Shown here in pieces: positions 1-4,539 of a stretch of DNA of 5,993 bases. Under the pieces are notes generated by a model, which saw nothing but the letters and a program-made list of their open reading frames with translations, was not told the DNA's origin and did not search any database. Where the stretch lies: contig JAJKJG010000391.1 of the NCBI GenBank assembly GCA_021154065.1, positions 1 to 5,993 on the forward strand, read 5' to 3'. The position numbers were made by a program, and so were the translations under genes. Source of the stretch: Methylobacterium sp. (GTDB lineage Bacteria > Pseudomonadota > Alphaproteobacteria > Rhizobiales > Beijerinckiaceae). The stretch's first letter is position 1. Every line of letters starts with the position of its first letter.

Positions 1-15
1 CATGCGGTCGGTCAT
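1..15 (-). CDS. 5' end of a leftward gene cut by the window edge (5 codons)
   Basis: On the minus strand an ATG at 15-13 opens a frame reading M-T-D-R-M before the window ends. It is preceded by a purine-rich Shine-Dalgarno GGAGAG (plus-strand positions 21-26) at a 5-base spacing, the same geometry as the other genes here. A TTGACG/TAGCGG promoter candidate sits about 40-70 bases further upstream (57-85). Five residues say nothing about function. The ATG at 3-1 is an alternative start but has no comparable ribosome binding site. The call rests only on start signals, so it is tentative. Confidence 0.45.
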
Positions 16-56
16 CGAGGCTCTCCGGGCGGGCGAAGGCCGCGCCAGCATGCTCT

Positions 57-85
57 CCGCTAGAAGAACGCGCCTTGGCCGTCAA
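57..85 (-). promoter_or_regulatory. Candidate sigma-70-type promoter for the leftward edge gene
   Basis: Read on the minus strand, TTGACG (plus positions 80-85) matches the alphaproteobacterial -35 consensus. After exactly 17 bases comes TAGCGG (57-62), a weak -10. The start codon at 15 would lie about 40 bases past the -10. The -35 is good, the -10 poor, and the spacing ideal. The inference depends on the edge gene being real. Confidence 0.35.
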
Positions 86-130
86 CGCGACCTGTCCGGG
101 AACGCCATGGCGCCGGGCGCGCAGCCTGCT

Positions 131-232
131 AGAGCGGGATGATTTTTCTTCGAGTCATCTTCCCGCTCCAGCTGTTTGTTTGAGCATGATCTTTTCCGAA
201 AACCGGTTCCCACTTTTCGGGATCATGCTTTA
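131..232. repeat. Hyphomicrobiales-type double-hairpin intergenic repeat
   Basis: There are two adjacent imperfect palindromes. The first pairs GAGCGGGATGA (132-142) with TCATCTTCCCGCTC (155-168), with two unpaired bases in the second arm. The second pairs AGCATGATC (183-191) with GATCATGCT (221-229), then after a four-T bulge CCGAAAA (196-202) with TTTTCGG (214-220), leaving an 11-base loop. The stretch is clearly more AT-rich than its surroundings. I recognise the AGCATGATC...GATCATGCT core from memory as a dispersed element in Bradyrhizobium- and Mesorhizobium-like genomes. No open frame in it looks coding. It ends about 35 bases before the PsiF-protein start, so the promoter of that gene must lie in or before the element, or the transcript must carry it. 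A role in transcript stability or termination is possible but not shown. Confidence 0.75.
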
Positions 233-254
233 GGATCGAGCCCGGACTTTTGCC

Positions 255-262
255 GGAGGAGG
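255..262 (+). promoter_or_regulatory. Ribosome binding site that fixes the PsiF-protein start
   Basis: GGAGGAGG lies 5 bases before the ATG at 268. This selects ATG 268 over the in-frame TTG at 250, which would place the Shine-Dalgarno inside the coding region and add six residues ahead of the signal peptide. Confidence 0.85.
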
Positions 263-267
263 CTGCC

Positions 268-549
268 ATGATCCGCCCGCTTGCGCTCGCCGTGACGATC
301 AGTGTCGGGATTTGCGCCGCGGTCGGCGCGGTTGCGCAGACGCCGACGCCTGCGCCTGCGCAGACGCCGACCTGCAAAAGCCAGGCGGCGGAGAAGAAGC
401 TCGCCGGCGCGGCGCTTGCGAGCTTCACCAACAAATGCCGGAAGGATGCGGCCGCTGCCTGCGATCTCTCCGCCAAGGAGAAGAAGCTCGCCGGCGCGGC
501 GAAGACGAGCTTCACCAAGAAGTGCGTGAGCGACGCCGCAGGGACCTGA
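268..549 (+). CDS. Exported PsiF-repeat family protein
   Basis: This is a 93-residue small exported protein. Residues 1-23 form a signal peptide (short basic start, hydrophobic core, cleavage plausible after AVA23), followed by a Thr/Pro/Ala linker (about 24-35). Two near-identical repeats follow, C36-C57 and C65-C86. Each has Cys-x20-Cys spacing and the signature KKLAGAA..SFT.KC typical of the PsiF repeat family; the repeat period is 29 residues. Each repeat probably closes a disulphide in the periplasm. Escherichia coli PsiF is phosphate-starvation inducible and its biochemical role is unknown; that induction cannot be assumed here and I see no convincing Pho box. The repeats are also identical at DNA level over 24 bases (391-414 and 478-501), which suggests recent duplication or gene conversion. 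The gene converges on the binding-protein gene with a 6-base gap and no terminator between. Family assignment is confident, function is not. Confidence 0.88.
   Translation: MIRPLALAVTISVGICAAVGAVAQTPTPAPAQTPTCKSQAAEKKLAGAALASFTNKCRKDAAAACDLSAKEKKLAGAAKTSFTKKCVSDAAGT
391..501 (+). repeat. Intragenic direct repeat, 24 identical bases, in the PsiF-protein gene
   Basis: Positions 391-414 and 478-501 are identical over 24 bases (both begin GAGAAGAAGCTCGCC), offset by 87 bases, which is 29 codons. The similarity continues into AGCTTCACCAA in both copies. The copies encode the two PsiF units; identity at synonymous positions is higher than protein constraint needs. Confidence 0.85.
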
Positions 550-555
550 CGATCG

Positions 556-1332
556 TCATCGCGCTGCGACCGGCTCTAGCCCGCTCTTTGTGATCGTCGG
601 CGCGGCTTCGGGCGCCGCCAAGCAGGCGATGAGGGCGCGCGCCGCGTCGGGCTCCTTCGCGCCGGCAGCGACCCCGGCCGAGAACACGGTGACGCGCTGC
701 AGCTCCGCCGGCAGAGGGCCGACGATATCGATCCCCGCGATCGGGATGAGCTCGCTCAGCTGCTGGAAGCCGATCTCGGCGTCGCCGCGGGCGACGACGC
801 TGCCGACCCGCTCGCTCATGATCTTGCGGCTCTTCGCCATGATGCGGTCGCCGCCCGAAAGGCGCGGCGGGACCTCGCTCGACAGGTAGACGCCGCTGGC
901 GCTCGCCGAATAGGCGATCGACTGGGCCTCGAGGAGCGCCTTGGTCAACGCCCCGACAGTCGAGATATCGGGCTTCGGCGCGCCGGCCCGCACCGCCATC
1001 GCGATCGACGAGCGCGCGAGGTCGACCCGGCTGCCGGGCATGGCCTTGCCTTCCGTGATCATCTGGTCGAGCGCGGGCGCTGCCATGAGGAGCACGTCGG
1101 CGGGCTCGCCGCGTGCGAGCCGCATCGGGATCGCGTCGGGCGCCGTTCCCATCGAGGCGCCCCAGGCGGTCGCGACCGTGTTGCCGGTGGTGCGCTCGCA
1201 GCCGGGCGCGAGATCCTTGTAGGCGGCCGTGAACCCGCCCGAGTTCATGACCTTGATCTCGGCCGCCGATGCCGCCGCACCGAGGAGGGCGACGAGCCCG
1301 AGCACGCCGTAGCAGATCCGGTTCCTGAACAT
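556..1332 (-). CDS. Periplasmic ModA-like substrate-binding protein, orphan
   Basis: The protein has 258 residues, typical for the ModA/extracellular solute-binding family. Residues 1-23 or 1-24 are a signal peptide (basic MFRNR, hydrophobic VLGLVALLGAAASAA). The mature protein opens with EIKVMNSGGFTAAYKDLAP, the usual first strand and helix with a ligand Ser (S31). The second ligand loop GASMG (58-62) and RGEPADVLLMAAPALDQMI (75-93) match the type II periplasmic binding fold. YSASASGVYLS (141-151) and RGDAEIGFQQLSELI (182-196) form the second lobe. The start is supported by GGGAGG 5 bases upstream on the minus strand. In classical ModA the last oxyanion ligand is a Tyr near 'IVY'; here the matching place reads IGFQQ, so the ligand may not be molybdate or tungstate. 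No permease or ATPase gene is adjacent, so it is an orphan receptor in this window. Superfamily is confident, ligand is unknown. Confidence 0.88.
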   Translation of the reverse strand: MFRNRICYGVLGLVALLGAAASAAEIKVMNSGGFTAAYKDLAPGCERTTGNTVATAWGASMGTAPDAIPMRLARGEPADVLLMAAPALDQMITEGKAMPGSRVDLARSSIAMAVRAGAPKPDISTVGALTKALLEAQSIAYSASASGVYLSSEVPPRLSGGDRIMAKSRKIMSERVGSVVARGDAEIGFQQLSELIPIAGIDIVGPLPAELQRVTVFSAGVAAGAKEPDAARALIACLAAPEAAPTITKSGLEPVAAR

Positions 1333-1495
1333 CGTTGCCTCCCGCGTCGGCTGACCTTCGTGGCGCCGAGCTTAGCGCGTTTCGGCGCCGATGGCGCGGT
1401 CACGGCGAGGGCCAAGCTTTGCCGTCAAGTCGCACCGCGTAATGCCAGCGGCGTCTCATCCTTTCCGCTACGTCCGGTTGTCGAACGAGGCAAGC

Positions 1496-1521
1496 TTTCC
1501 GACTTGAGGGGGCGTCGGAAA
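1496..1521. promoter_or_regulatory. Perfect 8-bp inverted repeat, candidate operator
   Basis: TTTCCGAC (1496-1503) and GTCGGAAA (1514-1521) are perfect inverted copies separated by 10 bases, giving an 18-bp half-site spacing, close to two helical turns. That is the geometry expected for a dimeric regulator. The dyad overlaps a weak promoter candidate, TTGAGG (1504-1509) with CATCTT 17 bases on (1527-1532). It lies about 124 bases before the DUF11-protein start. A terminator is less likely because only a short, late T-run (1531-1534) follows. No regulator gene is visible to pair with it. Confidence 0.4.
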
Positions 1522-1577
1522 TAGCGCATCTTTTGTTCAACAACAGTAATTCACTGGGGCAGTCCAGCTGAAGAGAA

Positions 1578-1622
1578 GCGGCAGGCGTGACACCGCTAAG
1601 ACGGTGCACGGCATGCTGCCGC
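1578..1622 (+). promoter_or_regulatory. Leader hairpin directly before the DUF11-protein ribosome binding site
   Basis: A three-part stem is visible: GCGGCAG (1578-1584) with CTGCCGC (1616-1622), CGTG (1586-1589) with CACG (1607-1610), and CACCG (1591-1595) with CGGTG (1602-1606). The loop is CTAAGA, with one-base interruptions at 1585 and 1590 and a five-base bulge at 1611-1615. That is 16 base pairs, mostly G-C. The stem ends 10 bases before the Shine-Dalgarno, close enough to affect ribosome loading or transcript stability. No U-tract follows, so it does not look like a terminator. It matches no riboswitch class I know. Confidence 0.5.
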
Positions 1623-1632
1623 ATAACCAAAC

Positions 1633-1639
1633 GGAGGGG
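1633..1639 (+). promoter_or_regulatory. Ribosome binding site of the DUF11-protein gene
   Basis: GGAGGGG lies 5 bases before ATG 1645 and is close to the ideal Shine-Dalgarno. It fixes the start of the large gene, and so supports the absence of an N-terminal signal peptide. Confidence 0.85.
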
Positions 1640-1644
1640 CAGTC

Positions 1645-4539
1645 ATGACTACGGCTACGGTCGATCTTACCGTCGCGGGCACCGGCGGCACCATCAACGG
1701 CGCGGTCTTCACGAATCAGTCGGGCAACGCCGGCACCGGCATCTTCAACACCTTCGCCCAGCTCCAGCACAACGGCATCGAGCAGGGCTACAACAGCGAC
1801 GCGGCGCCCCAGTTCGACGAGAAGACCTCCCATCAGCACAACCATTCGATCCTGCTCGCCGACGTCCCGATCTTCGTCGGCGACGGCACCGGCGGCACGG
1901 TCGAAGGGGTCGTCTATCGGGAGTTCCGGTTCGACGCGAACGAGGTCGGCGGCGCCGGTCGGCTGCTCTCGCTCGACAAGCTGGAGATCTGGCAGGAGGA
2001 GTCCGGCAGCCTCACCAACTTCACGTCGGCGGGCTCCGCCGCCGCCGGCGTCCATTATGCCTCCGGGCCCGGGTTTGCCGGAGCTCACACCGACTACCTG
2101 GCCTACAACCTCGACCAGGGCGGCGACCACTGGATTGCGATCGACAGCGGGCTCTCGTCGGGAAGCGGCAAGGGCGACATGCGGGTGTTCATCCCGGACA
2201 GCTACTTCATCAACGACGCCGCCCATCGCTATGTCACGCTGTTTTCGCAGTTCGGCGCGCAGGGCGGAAACTACGGGGCGAGCAGCGGCTACGAGGAATG
2301 GGGCGTCAACTCGACGAGCGCCGGCTCCGGCAACACCGCAACCTTCCTGCTCAACAAGACGGCGTCGGTTCCCGGCGGAACGGCGGACGTCGCCGGCGAG
2401 GTCATCAGCTACAGCATCACCCTCTCGAATGTCGGCAATGTCGGCCTTACCGGCGTGACGGTCGTCGATCCCCTGCTGCAAGGCCCGCACGGGACGCTCA
2501 GCGGACCCACCGGTGATTCGAACGCGAATGGCGTGCTCGATGTCAGCGAGGTCTGGACCTACACCGGCACCTACACGGTCCAGCAATCCGACCTCGACAG
2601 CAACGGCGGCGGCGACGGCACGATCGACAATACGGTGACGGCCGACACCACCCAGACCACGGCGCTGTCCGCCTCGGCAAACGTCATCGTCGAGTTGCGG
2701 CCGCACGTCACGCTCGCCAAGACCGCGTCGGTTGCGGGTGGCACCGCCGATAGCGCCGGCGAGGTCATCTCCTATACCGTCGACGTCACGAACGATGGCA
2801 ATTCCGCCCAGGCCGACCCGATCATGAGCGACCCGTCGGTCAGCGACCTCGCCGCGGTCCTGAACCTCGCAGCGCCGGTGCTGACCCCGCAACTCGGCGG
2901 CGACGGCTTCTACGTCGGCGACACCGACCACAACGGCATCCTCGACGCCGGCGAGACCTGGTCGTTCTTCAACGTCGGCGATCTCGACCAGAACGGCACC
3001 CAGGACCTCGGCGAGACGTTCGAGTTCCGCAACAGCGGCGACACCAATCTCGACGTCTACGGCCATGTCGGCGACGGCCGCGTCAACGTCGGCGAGACCT
3101 GGCACTACACGGCGACCCACACGGTGACGCAGGCGGAGATGGACGCCGGCGGAAGCATCACCAACACCGCCTCGGTCACCACAGCGGAGGGCGCGACGGC
3201 GCAAGGCAGCGCCCCGGTCACGGTCGAGCAGCGCCCCGAGCTCGTGATCGAGAAGACCGGCGCGTGGGTGGACGGCGCGGACGGCGACGGCTTCGCCAAT
3301 GTGGACGAGCTCGTCAATTACACGATCACGGTGACGAACACCGGCAACGTGACGCTGCACGACGTCACCGTCACGGACCCGTCTGCCACCTTGGTCCGCG
3401 GCGCCGACGTCATCGGCAACAACGACGCGAGCTTCGATGTCGGCGAGCAGTGGAGCTTCACCGGCAGCCACGCGATCACGCAGGACGAGATCGACGCCGG
3501 CAACGCGCACAACGAAGCCACGGCCGCCGCGTTGGGTCCGCAAGGCCAGCCGGCGAGCGGCACCGACGCAAACGACGCGGCGCTGCCGCAGAACCCGCAC
3601 CTCACGCTCACGAAGATGGGTGCGTTCGTCGACGGCGGATCCGAGCCGAACGGCTACGCCGATCCGGGCGAGACCGTGCACTACACCTTCAGCATCGAGA
3701 ACGACGGCAACGTCACCCTCTCGAGCCTTCTGCTGAGCGACTCGCTCGGTCTTGAGCTGATCGGTCCGACCGGCGGCGGCGACAGCGACTTCGATGGCCT
3801 TCTCGATGTCGGCGAGACCTGGACCTTCGAGGGCGATTACGGACTCACCGCGGCCGACATCGCCGCCGGCACCGTCCACAACGAGGCGACCGCGAGCGCC
3901 CAGGGGCCGCAGGCGCAGGCGGTCAGTGACGACGCCAGCGCCGATACGGCGCTGCCGCCACCGCCTCCCGCGGCCCTGATGACGCTCGACAAGTCGGACC
4001 TCCAAGGGACGATCTTCGTCGATTCCAACGAAAACGGAAGCGCCGATACGGGGACTGGAACCAGCGGCGACCTCATCGAGTATGTGATCAGTCTCAAGAA
4101 CGTCAGCAGCGTTGACCTGAGCAGCATTACGCTCGACGACCCGCTGCTCGGCGGACTGCTCGGCCCTCCGGACGGCGATGCGAACAATGACGGCATCCTC
4201 AGCGTCGGCGAGTCGTGGAGCTGGGTGCGGAACTACTTCATCACCGCGGCCGATGCGACGAACTTGAACAACGGCGGCGCGGTCCACAACGTCGCGACCG
4301 CGACCGCGCACGATCCGTCGAGCAATGTCGTGACGGCGACGGCGTATGGGACCAGTTCTTCCCATAAGGTTGGCGCTCGGCCCGCGGCTCGCTCACCGCC
4401 GCGGCACGAGGCTCATAGATCGGCGAAACGGCGGCCCTTGGGCCGCCGTTCTGCCATGCGGGGCCGGCGCTGCCGCCTCAGCGCGCCCGGCGGCGCAGCG
4501 AGTTCGTCCCGGCGAGGCCGCCCAGCAGCGTGTGGCTGA
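1645..4539 (+). CDS. Large acidic surface/secreted protein with five DUF11-like repeats and EF-hand-like loops; aberrant C-terminus
   Basis: The open frame is 964 codons. Residues 1 to about 230 form a distinct N-terminal domain ending in YVTLFSQFGAQGG...YEEWG (196-219), a pattern I recall from other secreted repeat proteins. Five DUF11/TIGR01451-type units follow, at about 232-349, 352-528, 532-648, 652-770 and 778-903. Each opens with a strand such as VTLAKTASV or LVIEKTGAWVDG, then NVGNVGLTGVTVVDP-like and NTV/HNEATA segments. EF-hand-like 12-residue loops recur: D426-E437, D446-E457 and D845-E856 are canonical, with related loops at 291-302, 594-601 and 713-724. Calcium-stiffened, surface-exposed or adhesive structure is inferred. 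There is no N-terminal signal peptide, which would fit type I secretion, but no RTX nonapeptides are present. Past about residue 905 the sequence becomes Arg-rich low-quality coding and reads through a terminator into the opposing gene, so the real stop was probably near 4365. Confidence 0.85.
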   Translation: MTTATVDLTVAGTGGTINGAVFTNQSGNAGTGIFNTFAQLQHNGIEQGYNSDAAPQFDEKTSHQHNHSILLADVPIFVGDGTGGTVEGVVYREFRFDANEVGGAGRLLSLDKLEIWQEESGSLTNFTSAGSAAAGVHYASGPGFAGAHTDYLAYNLDQGGDHWIAIDSGLSSGSGKGDMRVFIPDSYFINDAAHRYVTLFSQFGAQGGNYGASSGYEEWGVNSTSAGSGNTATFLLNKTASVPGGTADVAGEVISYSITLSNVGNVGLTGVTVVDPLLQGPHGTLSGPTGDSNANGVLDVSEVWTYTGTYTVQQSDLDSNGGGDGTIDNTVTADTTQTTALSASANVIVELRPHVTLAKTASVAGGTADSAGEVISYTVDVTNDGNSAQADPIMSDPSVSDLAAVLNLAAPVLTPQLGGDGFYVGDTDHNGILDAGETWSFFNVGDLDQNGTQDLGETFEFRNSGDTNLDVYGHVGDGRVNVGETWHYTATHTVTQAEMDAGGSITNTASVTTAEGATAQGSAPVTVEQRPELVIEKTGAWVDGADGDGFANVDELVNYTITVTNTGNVTLHDVTVTDPSATLVRGADVIGNNDASFDVGEQWSFTGSHAITQDEIDAGNAHNEATAAALGPQGQPASGTDANDAALPQNPHLTLTKMGAFVDGGSEPNGYADPGETVHYTFSIENDGNVTLSSLLLSDSLGLELIGPTGGGDSDFDGLLDVGETWTFEGDYGLTAADIAAGTVHNEATASAQGPQAQAVSDDASADTALPPPPPAALMTLDKSDLQGTIFVDSNENGSADTGTGTSGDLIEYVISLKNVSSVDLSSITLDDPLLGGLLGPPDGDANNDGILSVGESWSWVRNYFITAADATNLNNGGAVHNVATATAHDPSSNVVTATAYGTSSSHKVGARPAARSPPRHEAHRSAKRRPLGRRSAMRGRRCRLSAPGGAASSSRRGRPAACG
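2338..4353 (+). repeat. Array of five tandem DUF11-like domain repeats
   Basis: At protein level five units of roughly 115-175 residues are tandemly arranged (residues about 232-903 of the large protein). The most repeated DNA block codes for VGETW/AGETW and is close to GTCGGCGAGACCTGG (for example around 3088 and 3808). The second unit is longest because it carries three calcium-type loops in a row (residues 426-484: DTDHNGILDAGE, DLDQNGTQDLGE, GDGRVNVGE). The other units have one loop before the GE-W strand, plus in units 3-5 a looser loop near the start. Units have diverged, so this is old duplication rather than a recent perfect array. Confidence 0.75.
4365..4539 (+). other. Probable out-of-frame read-through tail of the DUF11-protein frame
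   Basis: Residues 908-964 are dominated by Arg, Ala, Pro and Ser, unlike the Asp/Thr/Gly/Val-rich protein before them. They use codons such as AGA, TCA, CGA, CCA and GCA that are uncommon earlier. The frame runs through the whole terminator hairpin at 4427-4450 and 62 bases into the opposing CDS. A TAA at 4365-4367 lies one frame away, at the place where homology ends and about 60 bases before the terminator, a normal distance. A one-base indel (natural or assembly error) shortly before 4365 would explain this. Alternatively, the original C-terminal part was deleted. Confidence 0.55.
4427..4450. terminator. Bidirectional terminator hairpin between convergent genes
   Basis: AACGGCGGCCC (4427-4437) pairs perfectly with GGGCCGCCGTT (4440-4450) around a two-base TT; in practice this is a 10-bp stem closed by a CTTG tetraloop. 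The U-tracts are minimal on either strand (GTT on plus, GTTTCG on minus), but the position is what a shared terminator needs: 27 bases past the stop of the leftward haem-protein gene and about 60 bases past the likely true end of the rightward gene. Confidence 0.75.

Larger units (their letters stand above)
1333..1644. other. Intergenic region between the divergent binding-protein and DUF11-protein genes
   Basis: This is a 312-base gap between two divergent genes with no convincing coding frame. On the binding-protein side, GGCGCCGA occurs twice as a direct repeat (1362-1369 and 1384-1391, 22 bases apart). A minus-strand TTGACG (plus positions 1423-1428) is a possible -35, but nothing at the expected distance resembles a -10. 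On the DUF11-protein side there is a perfect dyad (1496-1521), a short AT-richer stretch around 1520-1555, a hairpin (1578-1622) and a strong ribosome binding site (1633-1639). The 76-codon frame on the minus strand at 1400-1630 crosses these signals and looks non-coding. Confidence 0.6.

Noticed and set aside
129..518. A 129-codon minus-strand frame over the repeat element and the PsiF gene
   Set aside because: It is the antisense of the PsiF repeats (the repeated LVKLASAAPASFFS is the mirrored KKLAGAA unit) plus the palindromic element. There are no start signals.
1496..1540. The 1496-1521 dyad as an intrinsic terminator
   Set aside because: The loop is 10 bases, the T-run is only four bases and starts 9 bases after the stem, and no gene end precedes it on the plus strand.
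1400..1630. A 76-codon minus-strand frame in the intergenic region
   Set aside because: It has no recognisable domain, no good ribosome binding site, and covers the dyad and hairpin regulatory signals.
1537..4365. A 942-codon open frame on the minus strand, antisense to the DUF11 protein
   Set aside because: It is the mirror of a highly G/C-biased plus-strand gene. Its composition (Arg, Val, Asp, Gly, Ala) and its internal periodicity follow the antisense of the calcium-loop repeats. It has no domain I recognise, its start lies at the end of the opposing frame, and its stop runs through the leader signals. The plus strand has the ribosome binding site and clear domains.
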